Under the pieces are notes generated by a model. That model was given only the letters and a program-made list of their open reading frames with translations. It was not told the DNA's origin and did not search any database. Source: Amycolatopsis azurea DSM 43854 (GTDB lineage Bacteria; Actinomycetota; Actinomycetes; Mycobacteriales; Pseudonocardiaceae). Taken from it: a DNA stretch of 64,000 nt. The stretch spans positions 193-64,192 of the forward strand of contig NZ_MUXN01000004.1 in assembly GCF_001995215.1 (NCBI RefSeq). The letters are read 5' to 3'. Below are positions 9,666 through 18,987 of this stretch, piece after piece (position 1 is the first letter of the stretch; every line of letters begins with the position of its first letter). Made by a program: the position numbers and the translations under genes.

Positions 9666-9853
9666 GCCCGGCGCCGCCCGCTCCCCAGGTCCGGAAGCCA
9701 TTCACGGCCCCCGCGACCGCCGATCGGCGCAACTGTCCGTACTCCGCCGATTACCGTCGCGACCTCCGGGTACTTCGTTGCTCTCCCACCGCGCTGCCGT
9801 CACGACCGGGCGATAAGGTCCGATGAACCGCAGTCAGGTGTAGGAGGTCAAGG

Positions 9854-11374
9854 GTGCCCGGAAACGGTCTGTGGCGTACGAAGTCCATCGAGCAGTCCAT
9901 CGCGGACACCGACGAACCGGGGACCAAGCTCAGGCGGAACCTGAGCGCGTGGGACCTGACCGTCTTCGGCGTCGCCGTCGTCATCGGCGCCGGTATCTTC
10001 ACGCTCACCGCGCGCACGGCAGGCGACTACGCGGGGCCGTCGGTGTCGCTCTCGTTCGTCTTCGCGGCCATCGCCTGCGCGCTGGCGGCGCTCTGTTACG
10101 CGGAATTCGCGTCGACCGTCCCGGTGGCCGGGAGCGCGTACACGTTCTCCTATGCCACGTTCGGCGAGTTCATGGCGTGGATCATCGGCTGGGACCTGAT
10201 CCTGGAACTCGCGGTCGGCGCGGCCGCGGTGTCGAAGGGCTGGTCGGCCTATCTCGAAACCGTGCTCTCCTACATCTTCGGCAAGGGCACGAAGACGACG
10301 TTCGAGATCGGCGGTGTCCCGGTCGACTGGGGCGCCCTGATCGTGGTGCTGGTGCTGGCGACGCTGCTCGCCGTCGGCACGAAGCTGTCTTCGCGGTTCT
10401 CGATGGTGATCACCGGGATCAAGGTCGCGGTGGTGCTGTTCGTGATCGTGCTCGGCGTCTTCTACATCAAGGGCTCCAACTACACCCCGTTCATCCCGGA
10501 CGCCCAGTCCGGCGCCGAATCGGGGGCCACCGGGGTGGACCAGTCGCTGTTCTCGGTGTTCGCGGGCAGCAGCAGTAGTTCGTTCGGCGTGTTCGGCCTG
10601 CTGGCCGCGGCGTCGCTGGTGTTCTTCGCGTTCATCGGTTTCGACATCGTCGCGACCACCGCGGAAGAGACCCGCAACCCGCAGAAGGCCGTGCCCCGCG
10701 GCATCTTCGGCTCGCTCGCCATCGTCACGGTGCTCTACGTCGCCGTGTCGCTCGTGGTCGTCGGCATGGTGAACTACAAGGATCTCGCCACTTCGGCGGG
10801 TGACGGCAGCAAGAAGACGCTCGCGTCCGCGTTCGCGGTCAACGGCGTCGACTGGGCGGCCAACATCATCTCCGTCGGCGCGCTCGCCGGTCTGACGACC
10901 GTCGTCATGGTGCTGATGCTCGGCCAGATCCGGATCATCTTCGCGATGTCGCGTGACGGTCTCATGCCGCGCGGCCTGGCGAAGACCGGCGCGAACGGGA
11001 CGCCGAAGCGGGCGACCATCGTCGTCGGCGGACTGGTCGCCGTCGCCGCGACCTTCTTCCCGGCGGACAAACTGGAGGAAATGGTCAACGTCGGCACGCT
11101 GTTCGCCTTCATCCTCGTTTCCGCGGGTGTGATGGTGCTGCGCAAGACGCGACCGGATCTGCCGCGTGCGTTCCGGGTGCCGTGGGTGCCGCTGATCCCG
11201 ATCCTGGCGATCCTCGCCTGCCTGTGGCTCATGCTGAACCTGACCGTGCTGACCTGGTTGCGGTTCATCGCGTGGATGGTGCTCGGCGTCGTCGTCTACT
11301 TCGTCTACAGCCGCCGTCATTCGCTGCTCGGCAAGAAGAACGCGGGTGAGAAGGCGGAGTCCGTATCGGACTGA
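9854..11374 (+). CDS. APC-superfamily amino acid permease (cationic amino acid transporter-like)
   Basis: A 506-residue permease with about 12-14 hydrophobic helices. Hallmarks are the unwound first helix VVIGAGIFTLTARTAG, then GSAYTFSYATFGEFMAWIIG and FIGFDIVATTAEETRNP, all typical of the CAT/YfnA branch of the APC superfamily. It imports amino acids across the plasma membrane; the substrate is unknown. GTG at 9854 follows a strong AGGAGG. A hairpin terminator lies 14 nt downstream. The orthologous position in M. tuberculosis (Rv3253c) also holds a permease of this type. Confidence 0.92.
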   Translation: MPGNGLWRTKSIEQSIADTDEPGTKLRRNLSAWDLTVFGVAVVIGAGIFTLTARTAGDYAGPSVSLSFVFAAIACALAALCYAEFASTVPVAGSAYTFSYATFGEFMAWIIGWDLILELAVGAAAVSKGWSAYLETVLSYIFGKGTKTTFEIGGVPVDWGALIVVLVLATLLAVGTKLSSRFSMVITGIKVAVVLFVIVLGVFYIKGSNYTPFIPDAQSGAESGATGVDQSLFSVFAGSSSSSFGVFGLLAAASLVFFAFIGFDIVATTAEETRNPQKAVPRGIFGSLAIVTVLYVAVSLVVVGMVNYKDLATSAGDGSKKTLASAFAVNGVDWAANIISVGALAGLTTVVMVLMLGQIRIIFAMSRDGLMPRGLAKTGANGTPKRATIVVGGLVAVAATFFPADKLEEMVNVGTLFAFILVSAGVMVLRKTRPDLPRAFRVPWVPLIPILAILACLWLMLNLTVLTWLRFIAWMVLGVVVYFVYSRRHSLLGKKNAGEKAESVSD

Positions 11375-11388
11375 TCATTCTCGTTTCG

Positions 11389-11422
11389 GCGGCCCACCAT
11401 TCCCTTGTGGATGGTGGGCCGC
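11389..11422 (+). terminator. Rho-independent-like terminator after the permease gene
   Basis: Twelve-bp perfect arms (GCGGCCCACCAT / ATGGTGGGCCGC) flank a 10-nt loop and are followed by TTTGTC. It lies 14 nt past the permease stop codon. Confidence 0.75.
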
Positions 11423-11597
11423 TTTGTCGGGGGCCCCGGTTTCGGTGTGAAATCGGTGTGCGATAGCGTCCGGGCTCTTGCCTCACCCTGACGGGTGAAC
11501 GGGACTCGTGGAGAACACCGCGAGTCGACCTTCATCCCGCGAAAGAGGTAACCGCGCTTTGCTCGTTTGTCCCCCGATCGGTACAGGAGAGCTCTGA

Positions 11598-12299
11598 ATG
11601 CAGATCATGTCCGGACGGCGTGTCCGTTCCGCTGTCACCGTCGTCGCGCTGGCGACGGCCGCCCTGCTCGGCGTCACGGGCACCGCGCTGGCGTGCCACT
11701 CCGACGACGACCGCGCCAAGCCGATCCCCGGCAAGGTCAGCAAGTGCGAGCAGGTCAAGGCCGGCGGCTCGGCCCTGTCCGATTCGGACTTCAAGTTCAC
11801 CGGCGGCGTCGGTGAGCGGCAGCTCGACATCACCGGCGTCGCCGAGGGTGTCAAGGTGACCGCGATCGTCGTCCTCGGCGGCAACGACGGCTACAACGTC
11901 TACGAGCCGGGCAAGCGCAAGCTCGCCGAAACCCCGCCGTGGACCGAGCTGCGCGCGCCGTTCAACCGCGACAACACCAAGGCGAACATCGACAAGTGGT
12001 ACGCGTGCGGCGAGAAGACCAAGCCGACCGAGCAGCCGAAGCCGAGCGAGCCGACGAAGACCACGACGGCCAAGCCGCCGACGACCGCTCCGACCACCAC
12101 GGACAAGCCGTCGCAGACCTCCGCTCCGTCGAGCACCGCGGTTCCCGCCCCGAACGTCGGCGGTAACGGCGGCAACGGCGGTGGCCTCGCGGACACCGGT
12201 TTCGACAACGCCTGGCTGCTGTGGGCCGGTGGCCTGCTGGTCCTGGCCGGTGCCGGCGTCCTGGTCCTGCTGCGCGTGCGCCGCGGCAAGACCGACTGA
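11598..12299 (+). CDS. LAXTG-anchored surface protein
   Basis: A 233-residue secreted protein. It has a signal peptide (about residues 1-36, ending VTGTALACH) and a globular domain of about 110 residues with two cysteines near KVSKCEQ and WYACGE. A Thr/Pro/Lys-rich wall-spanning stretch (about 145-185) leads to the sorting motif LADTG, a hydrophobic helix and a RVRRGKTD tail. LAXTG is recognised by class E sortases of high-GC actinobacteria, so the protein is probably linked to peptidoglycan; no sortase gene is in the window. ATG at 11598 has GGAGAG upstream. The function of the extracellular domain is unknown. Confidence 0.88.
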   Translation: MQIMSGRRVRSAVTVVALATAALLGVTGTALACHSDDDRAKPIPGKVSKCEQVKAGGSALSDSDFKFTGGVGERQLDITGVAEGVKVTAIVVLGGNDGYNVYEPGKRKLAETPPWTELRAPFNRDNTKANIDKWYACGEKTKPTEQPKPSEPTKTTTAKPPTTAPTTTDKPSQTSAPSSTAVPAPNVGGNGGNGGGLADTGFDNAWLLWAGGLLVLAGAGVLVLLRVRRGKTD

Positions 12300-12310
12300 A
12301 GCCTGCCCTA

Positions 12311-12365
12311 GTACATGAAGGCCCCCTTCCTTGCGCCAGGTGCAAGGAAGGGGGCCTTCATGTAC
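12311..12365. repeat. Interspersed palindrome, family B copy 1
   Basis: A 55-nt element with 24-bp perfect arms beginning GTACATGAAGGCCCCC and a 7-nt loop. It lies exactly between the convergent stop codons of the LAXTG gene (12299) and the membrane protein gene (12367), so it could serve as a terminator for both strands. Related copies are at 31131 and 31570. Confidence 0.9.
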
Positions 12366-12366
12366 T

Positions 12367-14730
12367 TCAGCGCATCTGCGGGAAGTCTCCGAACAGAGAT
12401 CCCTGCTCGCCCCAAGGATTCTTCGCGCGGGGACGGCCGAGACCGGCGGCCATCGCGACGGCGTTGTCCCATTCGGCGTCGACGACGTAGTCCGTGTGCT
12501 TGAGGACGCCGGGCGACCAGCGGTGCCGTCCGGTCGGCCCGCGCATCGGGTCGGGTAGCCAGTGATCGCCGCCGAGCACCAGGACGCCCTGCTCGTCGGG
12601 TTCGGCGGCCAGCGGCCCGGTCCCGCCGCCGGGCAGGAAGCCGTCGCCCAGCAGTTTCCCGGACACCACGCGATGCCGCCATGTCGTGACGCCGCCGCCG
12701 AAGACGTCCGTACCGCGGCACAGCGCCCGCCAGCGGCCGCCGAGATCCTCGTAAAGCCCGGCCAGCTGCGCCTGCGGCAGCATCGCGGGGAACGCGCGCT
12801 GGTAGCCCCATTGCAGCGGTGAGCCCGCGGTCAGCAGGCCGACGCGTTCACGGTCCTCCGGCGGGAGATCCGCGATCACGCGCGCCGCGGCGAGCACGGT
12901 CAGCAGGCTGCCGAGGTTGTAGCCGGACAGCACGACCCGCGTGCCCGGATCGGCCAGGTGTTCCTTGACCCGGTCCGCGAGTTCCGGGACGACCTTGAGC
13001 GCGTAGCTCGGCGGCACGGTCGGATGGGCGGCACGCGGCCAGAAGCACACGAGGTCCGCCAGCGCGCCGAGGTGACGGCTGCGCGTGGGTTTCGTCGCGG
13101 CGGCGAACACGACGCGCAGCAATCCCGCCGCCAGCGCGCCCAGCGCGAACACGCCGATCGCCGAGATCGGCGTGAACCAGCTCGCGAGCGGGCCGAAACC
13201 GAAGCGCAGCACGAGGAGCGCGCCACCGCCCGCCGCCATCGCCAAGGCCACCGCGAGCGCGAGATGGTGCAGATGCTTGCGTTCCCACGAGGCGCGGGCC
13301 CAGACCCGGGCGGCTTCCTCTTCCTGCGCCTTGCTGATCTCCATCAGCGCGACGACCTCCGGGACGCCGCGCCGCAGCCGTCGCAGCGGGACGGCCACCG
13401 CGAAGCCCAGCAGACCGAGCACGAGCGCGAGCGCCAGCCCGGCACCCCACAGGACGGTCACCAGCACGTAGGTGTCGGGCAGCCGGAGATCGGTCGCGCC
13501 GACGAGTTGCCGCAGCGCGACCGCGAGTCCCGCGCCGAAACCACCGCCGAGAAGACCGGCGAGCGCGACGACGGGCGCCGCGGCCCAGCCGCCGAGCCAG
13601 GGCCGCAACCGTCGCGGCATGTGCTTCCAGGTCGAGCGGCCGGACAAGGCGGCCGGGATGAGGATCAGCGCGAACAGCAAGGTCACCAGGACCATCGACG
13701 CGCCCAGCGCCTCGACCGTCCCGTCCGCTCCGCCGAGCCCGCCGCCCGAAAGCCCCTCGGGTAGCGGTGTCCGGCGTACGACGGCGATCCCGACCAGCGC
13801 GACGGCGAACGCGATCAGCCCGCCCCGGATCACCGGTCCGGCCGAGAAACCGACCGTCGAGGCCAGCAGCGAGGCGACGGCGAGCGCCAGCGCGCAGATC
13901 CAGACGATCACGTCGAACGTCGTCGACGGCAGCCGGAACGGCCCGCCGAGCAACGGAAGCGCGACACAGGTCAAGGCGGCGACGGTGTGCAGCGTGCGCA
14001 GCCCCGGCGTCCGCGGCAGGTCCTGCGGTTGCAGCGGACTCGAACTGTGGGCGCGGTGCAGCCGGTTCCGCGACCGCCAGTCCGACGACGGGATCCGGTC
14101 GAGCACGAAGATCAGCACCAGCAGCGGGAGCACCCCGATCGCCGTCCGCAACGGCGCGAAGTCCCGCACGAACGACGGGATGCCGGACAGGCAGTCCGAA
14201 CCGGGCGCGAGGCATTGCGCGGCGAACAGGTCGAGCGAGACCACCGCGAGCTGGCTGATCAGCAGCATCGTCAGCAGCAGCGAGGCCACCCGAAGCAGCC
14301 CCCGGCAGATCGCGCCGAGCGCCGCCGCGAACCGCTTGCCCTCCGGGACCGGCGGCAGCATCCAGTGCGCGACGTTCGCCAGCGAGAACGGGAAAAGCAG
14401 CGCCCAAGTCGCCTTCGCCGCGCCCCCCGAGGTCATCCCGCTCCACAGGTAGCCTTCGAGGATGCGCGGGATCGAACGGCCGAGCGCGGGCAGCACCGGA
14501 CCGGGAGCGGGACGGCGCAGCCGGTCCGACGGCCGGATCAGCCTGCCGATCCCGTCGCCCGCGACGTCGACCACCGACGTCGAATCCAGCAGGCTTTCAC
14601 CGCTCGTGCCCACTAGCCCGGGTACGCGTATTTCGACGACGCGGGTATCGGGACCCGGCATGACCACGGTGAAGGCCTCCAATCCGTTTCGGTGGGCTTT
14701 GAGCCGATAACGGTACTGTTCCGATGTCAT
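12367..14730 (-). CDS. Large multi-pass membrane protein with a degenerate alpha/beta-hydrolase-like C-terminus
   Basis: A 787-residue protein. After an N-terminal soluble segment (1-110) come about ten or more hydrophobic helices in two blocks (about 115-400 and 400-560). The last 180 residues resemble an alpha/beta hydrolase: [12 protein letters not shown] has the shape of a nucleophile elbow (G-x-S-x-G), but the nucleophile position (residue 605) is Asn. [18 protein letters not shown] and a later GGDHWLPDP (possible His region) follow. The start ATG lies only 23 nt from divergent ahcY, so promoters may overlap. No named family recognised; possibly a sensor or lipid-binding pseudo-hydrolase, but this is inference. 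Confidence 0.75.
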   Translation of the reverse strand: MTSEQYRYRLKAHRNGLEAFTVVMPGPDTRVVEIRVPGLVGTSGESLLDSTSVVDVAGDGIGRLIRPSDRLRRPAPGPVLPALGRSIPRILEGYLWSGMTSGGAAKATWALLFPFSLANVAHWMLPPVPEGKRFAAALGAICRGLLRVASLLLTMLLISQLAVVSLDLFAAQCLAPGSDCLSGIPSFVRDFAPLRTAIGVLPLLVLIFVLDRIPSSDWRSRNRLHRAHSSSPLQPQDLPRTPGLRTLHTVAALTCVALPLLGGPFRLPSTTFDVIVWICALALAVASLLASTVGFSAGPVIRGGLIAFAVALVGIAVVRRTPLPEGLSGGGLGGADGTVEALGASMVLVTLLFALILIPAALSGRSTWKHMPRRLRPWLGGWAAAPVVALAGLLGGGFGAGLAVALRQLVGATDLRLPDTYVLVTVLWGAGLALALVLGLLGFAVAVPLRRLRRGVPEVVALMEISKAQEEEAARVWARASWERKHLHHLALAVALAMAAGGGALLVLRFGFGPLASWFTPISAIGVFALGALAAGLLRVVFAAATKPTRSRHLGALADLVCFWPRAAHPTVPPSYALKVVPELADRVKEHLADPGTRVVLSGYNLGSLLTVLAAARVIADLPPEDRERVGLLTAGSPLQWGYQRAFPAMLPQAQLAGLYEDLGGRWRALCRGTDVFGGGVTTWRHRVVSGKLLGDGFLPGGGTGPLAAEPDEQGVLVLGGDHWLPDPMRGPTGRHRWSPGVLKHTDYVVDAEWDNAVAMAAGLGRPRAKNPWGEQGSLFGDFPQMR

Positions 14731-14753
14731 CCAACCTTGGAGGAAGCGCGCAT

Positions 14754-16226
14754 ATGACCCCCGAAAGCGTTGCCAAGCGGCACGACACCCGCAACGGCAT
14801 CGAGTTCGCCGTCGCCGATCTCGAGGCCGCCGAGTTCGGCCGCAAGGAGATCCGCCTCGCCGAGCACGAGATGCCGGGCCTGATGGCGCTGCGCCGCGAG
14901 TACGCCGAGGTGTATCCCCTGCGGGGAGCCCGGGTTTCGGGCTCGCTCCACATGACGGTACAGACCGCGGTCCTGATCGAAACCCTCGTCGCGCTGGGCG
15001 CGGAGGTTCGCTGGGCCTCGTGCAACATCTTCTCCACGCAGGATCACGCCGCCGCGGCGATCGTCGTCGGCCCGCACGGCACGCCCGAGGAGCCCAAGGG
15101 GGTGCCGGTGTTCGCCTGGAAGGGCGAGTCGCTGGAGGAGTACTGGTGGTGCACCGAGCGGATGCTCACCTGGGACGGCGAGGGCCCGAACATGATCCTC
15201 GACGACGGCGGCGACGCCACCATGCTGGTGCACAAGGGAACCGAGTTCGAGAAGGCCGGTGTCGTCCCTTCCCCTGACGAGGACACTTCGGACGAGTTCC
15301 GCGTCTTCCTCCAGCTGCTGAGCGCTTCCGTCGCGGCCGACACCGGCAAATGGACCAAGATCGGCGAAGGCGTCCGCGGTGTCACCGAGGAGACCACGAC
15401 CGGCGTGCTGCGGCTCTACCAGCTCGCCGCGGCGGGTGAGCTGCTGTTCCCGGCGATCAACGTGAACGACGCCGTGACGAAGTCGAAGTTCGACAACCGC
15501 TACGGCATCCGGCATTCGCTGATCGACGGCATCAACCGCGGCACCGACGTCCTCATCGGCGGCAAGGTCGCGGTCGTCTGCGGCTACGGCGACGTCGGCA
15601 AGGGCGCCGCGGAATCGCTGCGCGGCCAGGGCGCGCGGGTGATCGTCACCGAGATCGACCCGATCTGCGCGCTCCAGGCGGCGATGGACGGCTACCAGGT
15701 CAAGAAGCTGGAGAACGTCCTTCCCGAGGCCGACATCATCATCACGACCACCGGCAACAAGGACGTCGTGCTCGTCGAGCACATGGCGCGGATGAAGCAC
15801 CAGGCGATCCTCGGCAACATCGGCCACTTCGACAACGAGCTCGACATGGCGGGTCTCCAGCGCTACCCGGGCATCCGGCGCATCAATATCAAGCCGCAGG
15901 TCGACGAGTGGGTTTTCCCCGACGGCAAGAGCATCATCGTGCTGTCCGAGGGCCGCCTGCTGAACCTGGGCAACGCGACCGGGCACCCGTCGTTCGTGAT
16001 GTCGAACAGCTTCTCCAACCAGGTGATCGCGCAGATCGAGCTGTTCACCAAGCACGAGGAGTACGACAAGGAGGTTTTCCGCCTCCCGAAGAAGCTCGAC
16101 GAGAAGGTCGCGAAGATCCACCTCGACGCGCTCGGCGGTGAGCTCACGAAGCTGACCAAGGAGCAGGCCGAGTACATCGACGTGGACGTCGAAGGTCCGT
16201 TCAAGACGGACCACTACCGGTACTGA
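14754..16226 (+). CDS. ahcY: Adenosylhomocysteinase
   Basis: A 490-residue NAD-dependent enzyme that splits S-adenosylhomocysteine into homocysteine and adenosine, clearing the product of SAM-dependent methylation. The Rossmann motif GYGDVGKG and active-site blocks ([25 protein letters not shown], the C-terminal FKTDHYRY) are all present. Length matches the long actinobacterial form. ATG at 14754 has GGAGG at 14739; upstream in-frame codons would overlap the divergent gene. It is the counterpart of Rv3248c (sahH) and lies near tmk and mtrAB as in mycobacteria. No SAH riboswitch fits in the 23-nt upstream gap. Confidence 0.97.
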   Translation: MTPESVAKRHDTRNGIEFAVADLEAAEFGRKEIRLAEHEMPGLMALRREYAEVYPLRGARVSGSLHMTVQTAVLIETLVALGAEVRWASCNIFSTQDHAAAAIVVGPHGTPEEPKGVPVFAWKGESLEEYWWCTERMLTWDGEGPNMILDDGGDATMLVHKGTEFEKAGVVPSPDEDTSDEFRVFLQLLSASVAADTGKWTKIGEGVRGVTEETTTGVLRLYQLAAAGELLFPAINVNDAVTKSKFDNRYGIRHSLIDGINRGTDVLIGGKVAVVCGYGDVGKGAAESLRGQGARVIVTEIDPICALQAAMDGYQVKKLENVLPEADIIITTTGNKDVVLVEHMARMKHQAILGNIGHFDNELDMAGLQRYPGIRRINIKPQVDEWVFPDGKSIIVLSEGRLLNLGNATGHPSFVMSNSFSNQVIAQIELFTKHEEYDKEVFRLPKKLDEKVAKIHLDALGGELTKLTKEQAEYIDVDVEGPFKTDHYRY

Positions 16227-16238
16227 GAGTGCTGGGGT

Positions 16239-16286
16239 GGTCGTGAGTGGCGATTCGGGTTCTAACCCGAATCGCCACTCACGACC
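16239..16286. repeat. Interspersed palindrome, family F copy 1
   Basis: A 48-nt element with 23-bp perfect arms starting GGTCGTGAGTGGCGATTC and a 2-nt loop. It lies between convergent ahcY (stop 16226) and the HTH gene (stop 16297). Diverged copies are at 31461 and 56386. Confidence 0.9.
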
Positions 16287-16296
16287 CACGTGAGCG

Positions 16297-17331
16297 CTAC
16301 TCCCACTCGACCTCGATGCCGGCCAGCCCCGGCCCGGCGTCGCTGAAGAAACCGCTGGTCACGCCGCCCATGTCGCAGGGCAGCTCCTCGGACTCGACGG
16401 GCACGGCGTCGTCGCGCGTCCGGAACTGCCGCGTGCAGCGGGCGGGCAGCGAGCCGAGCGCGAACTGCAGCTGCACCAGGTAGCTCGAACACTGGTCCCG
16501 CAGCATCCGGAAGTACCCGGGGGACGCGGCGCCGGAGTCGTCGCGGACCTCGAAGCAGAACACGTGGATCTCGCCCTCGGCGAGCTTCCGGTCGAAGAGC
16601 AGTTCGGTGGCCATCGTCTCGGCCTCGGCGTTGCGCCGGATCCGGCCGACGCGGCAGCCCTCGGCGGTGTTGAGCTCGACGTCGCCGATGTCGCAGCCGG
16701 GGTCGCCGTTGTAGACGGTGACGTACCGGTCCGGGCCGTGCCGCCGCGCCCGGCACACCAGCCGGGTGTGCAGGGCGACCTGCCGGTGCGCCGCGTCGAA
16801 GGTGATCGTGTCGTGCACCGACAGCATTTCGAGGTCGGCGTTGTAGCGGTTGGCCGACGGATACGCGCCCAGTTCGGCCAGCAGCTGGTCGACGATCGAG
16901 CCCATGTCGCCGGACCGGATGTCGTGGAACGACGCGGCCATCTGGTGCCCGCGCGTCCGCGTCGTCCGCGGCCCGATCAGCACGACGAGCGCGTCCGCCG
17001 GCAGTTGCAGCACCGATTCCAGCGCGCGGACCGCGGGGAGTGCCTTGGGTACCTCCGGCTGGCGCAATCCACGCTGCCAGTAGCTCAACGTCGACTGTCC
17101 GATTTGGACACCGCGGAGCCCGAGGTGGGCGCGGAGCCGGGCCAGGGAGAGGCCGCGGTACGCGATCGCCTGCCGGAGCGCGTGGTGGAACTCGCCGCTG
17201 CGAAGAGCCTCGACGAGCTCCTTGGGCAGGGATTCGAGCGGTTGACGGCGCGTGCCATCGATGATCGTCGGGGTGTCAACGTTCGAGGCAAGCTTTCCCG
17301 CCGAGAACGCATCGGCACCGTCTCGTGTCAC
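16297..17331 (-). CDS. Helix-turn-helix transcriptional regulator with a C-terminal sensor-like domain
   Basis: About 344 residues. An XRE-like helix-turn-helix is seen in LSLARLRAHLG and IGQSTLSYWQRGLRQPEVPK. The remaining 220 residues carry mixed alpha/beta sequence with several cysteines (CRARRH, DPGCDIGD, FCFEVRD, CSSYLV) and an acidic C-terminus, resembling large actinomycete XRE-type regulators of unknown ligand. GTG at 17331 is preferred because AAGGGA lies 6 nt upstream. GTG at 17376 would place the start inside a palindrome that looks like the autoregulatory operator. It is divergent from the papain-like protease gene, a possible target. Confidence 0.78.
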   Translation of the reverse strand: MTRDGADAFSAGKLASNVDTPTIIDGTRRQPLESLPKELVEALRSGEFHHALRQAIAYRGLSLARLRAHLGLRGVQIGQSTLSYWQRGLRQPEVPKALPAVRALESVLQLPADALVVLIGPRTTRTRGHQMAASFHDIRSGDMGSIVDQLLAELGAYPSANRYNADLEMLSVHDTITFDAAHRQVALHTRLVCRARRHGPDRYVTVYNGDPGCDIGDVELNTAEGCRVGRIRRNAEAETMATELLFDRKLAEGEIHVFCFEVRDDSGAASPGYFRMLRDQCSSYLVQLQFALGSLPARCTRQFRTRDDAVPVESEELPCDMGGVTSGFFSDAGPGLAGIEVEWE

Positions 17332-17368
17332 CGCTCGTCCCTTCACCAGACCAGTGTGTGCGCTGAGC

Positions 17369-17390
17369 GTGAACACCGCGGAACGTTCAC
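17369..17390. promoter_or_regulatory. Putative operator of the HTH regulator
   Basis: An inverted repeat GTGAAC-N10-GTTCAC, with a third GTGAAC half-site at 17405-17410. It lies in the 223-nt divergent gap between the HTH regulator and the protease gene. Binding by the regulator is inference. Confidence 0.5.
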
Positions 17391-17450
17391 GTTAGCAGCG
17401 CACTGTGAACACTACGTCCCCCGTTCGGGGTGGTTGACCCCGGAAGAGTG

Positions 17451-17484
17451 ACCGTTCCGGGGTGTGGAAACGCCCCGGAACGGT
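17451..17484. repeat. Inverted repeat upstream of the protease gene
   Basis: Fourteen-nt arms (ACCGTTCCGGGGTG and its complement with one G-T mismatch) around a 6-nt loop, 70 nt before the protease start. It may be an attenuator or operator. It has no other copy seen in the window. Confidence 0.6.
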
Positions 17485-17554
17485 CCGTTCCGCCGAGTGC
17501 CCATCTTGCTCTGTGTGAGCCTGCTGTTCACCGTTGTGACCACATTGGTTCGCC

Positions 17555-18151
17555 ATGGTGACCAGGAGGCCCGTCGTGCCTGTGTTCTCGAGGAGGGTTT
17601 GCGCCGCCGGCGCCGCGAGTCTCGTGGCGTGGCTGGCGATCCAGACCCCGGCGAGCGCGCTGCCCCAGCCGCCTGCCCGCCAGGACACCATCGCGATGCA
17701 GGTGCAGGAGAAGTCCCAGTGGTGCTGGGTGGCTTCCGGCAACACCATCGCGGCACACCACGGTGTGACCGTCACTCAGAACGAATTCTGCCGGATCGCC
17801 CACAACGAGCGACGCCGGGAGTGCGCCGACGAGCCGGGAACGCTGGGTGACGTCCGGCGCGCCTTCGGCAAGCTGGGCTTCTCGGCCCCGGGGAACTACC
17901 TCAAGGGACGCATTTCCTTCGCCGACGTCCAGGCGCAGACCGGGGCCGGGCGCCCGGTGCAGACCAGGGTCGGCTGGGCCGCGGGCGGTGGCCACATGCA
18001 CGTCCTCTACGGCCACGACGCCGGCCGGAAGTGGGTCTCGTGGGGGGATCCACTGCCCGCCGGGAACCGCTACAACTGGTCGACCTACGACTTCTACGCC
18101 GGGAACAAGTCCTTCACCTGGACCCACACGCTCACCGGGATCCGGCGATGA
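17555..18151 (+). CDS. Secreted papain-like cysteine protease
   Basis: A 198-residue protein. An N-terminal signal peptide (cleavage likely after TPASA, about residue 35) precedes a papain-like or C39-like domain. The catalytic Cys is in QWCWVASGNTI (Cys57), the probable His in GGHMHV (147/149) and the Asp in WGDP (165), in the order expected for this fold. Such papain_like_cys_pep proteins are common in Streptomyces and Amycolatopsis; substrates are unknown. The stop codon overlaps the start of the next gene (ATGA), implying coupled translation. Expression may be under the divergent HTH regulator. Confidence 0.85.
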   Translation: MVTRRPVVPVFSRRVCAAGAASLVAWLAIQTPASALPQPPARQDTIAMQVQEKSQWCWVASGNTIAAHHGVTVTQNEFCRIAHNERRRECADEPGTLGDVRRAFGKLGFSAPGNYLKGRISFADVQAQTGAGRPVQTRVGWAAGGGHMHVLYGHDAGRKWVSWGDPLPAGNRYNWSTYDFYAGNKSFTWTHTLTGIRR

Positions 18152-18915
18152 GCGCGCGGCGGTTCCTCGGGCTCGCCGGGCTGGTCGCGGTCTCGTTGCT
18201 GATCTCGGCGCCCGGAGCCCGCGCGGACAGCCTCTCGAGTGAAGATCTCGCGGCCGCGAAGGCCGCTGCCGACGACCCCACGCTGCGTGCCGAAATCGGT
18301 CGCTTCCTCACACAGACGGGTGGTTCGGGCCGGACGCCGTCGGTCAGCGTCGTCGACGAATCCTTCCCGGTTTACGAGCTTTCGAGGGACTTCGTCGCCG
18401 GTGGCGGCGCGGTCGCCGGGCAGCTCGCCTACGTCGCCGTCCCGGTGACGGCTTCCGACGGGCAGACCGCGACCGTCTGGACCGTCCGCGGCGACGACGG
18501 CGCCTGGCGCGTCGGCAACATCGCGTCGGGTGACCGGGAAAGCGCGCTGGCCCGGCGGCTGCCCGCCGGTGCGACCCTGCTCCACGAACCCCAGGTCGAC
18601 GCCTGGTACGCGCTGCGCGACGGCCGGGTGACGCTGCTCGACTCGGGCGCGAGCGGTTACGCGGCCGGTGCCACGACCTCCCTCGCGGAGTACCAGAAGA
18701 CGGTCTCCGGCCGGTACGGCGCCATGCTCGCGAACTCGCCGTACGCCCAGGAGGGCAAGGCCGGTGGCTACAACGCCCAAGTGATGCCTCGCGGCGACGG
18801 CGGCCCCGCGCCGGACGCGCAGGACACCGGGTTCGTCCCGCTGCTGATCTTCGGCGGCCTGCTGCTGATCTGCGTCGCCGGCTTCTTCCTGCACTCGAAG
18901 AGGCGCGTCCCCTAG
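18148..18915 (+). CDS. Membrane-anchored extracellular protein, partner of the protease
   Basis: A 255-residue protein. A signal peptide (residues 1-27, ending PGARA) is followed by an extracellular domain of about 190 residues with no recognised family, a Gly/Pro linker, one hydrophobic helix (LLIFGGLLLICVAGFFL) and the short basic tail HSKRRVP. It is thus a type I membrane protein. Start ATG at 18148 overlaps the protease stop by 4 nt. The pairing suggests it is a substrate, inhibitor or docking partner of the protease, but this is inference from position only. Confidence 0.75.
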   Translation: MSARRFLGLAGLVAVSLLISAPGARADSLSSEDLAAAKAAADDPTLRAEIGRFLTQTGGSGRTPSVSVVDESFPVYELSRDFVAGGGAVAGQLAYVAVPVTASDGQTATVWTVRGDDGAWRVGNIASGDRESALARRLPAGATLLHEPQVDAWYALRDGRVTLLDSGASGYAAGATTSLAEYQKTVSGRYGAMLANSPYAQEGKAGGYNAQVMPRGDGGPAPDAQDTGFVPLLIFGGLLLICVAGFFLHSKRRVP

Positions 18916-18987
18916 CGGACCGGTGGGCTGGACGTGAGCTGACCCGTCCGGCCCGCCGGTCGACCATCGCGCCTTATCCTTTGCCGC

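Noticed and set aside
12315..12503. Short frames starting Met-Lys-Ala-Pro-Phe-Leu at several palindromes
   Set aside because: The peptide is dictated by the repeat arms, occurs on both strands, and ends in unrelated sequence each time.
14731..14753. SAH riboswitch expected upstream of ahcY
   Set aside because: Only 23 nt separate ahcY from the divergent gene, which is too short.
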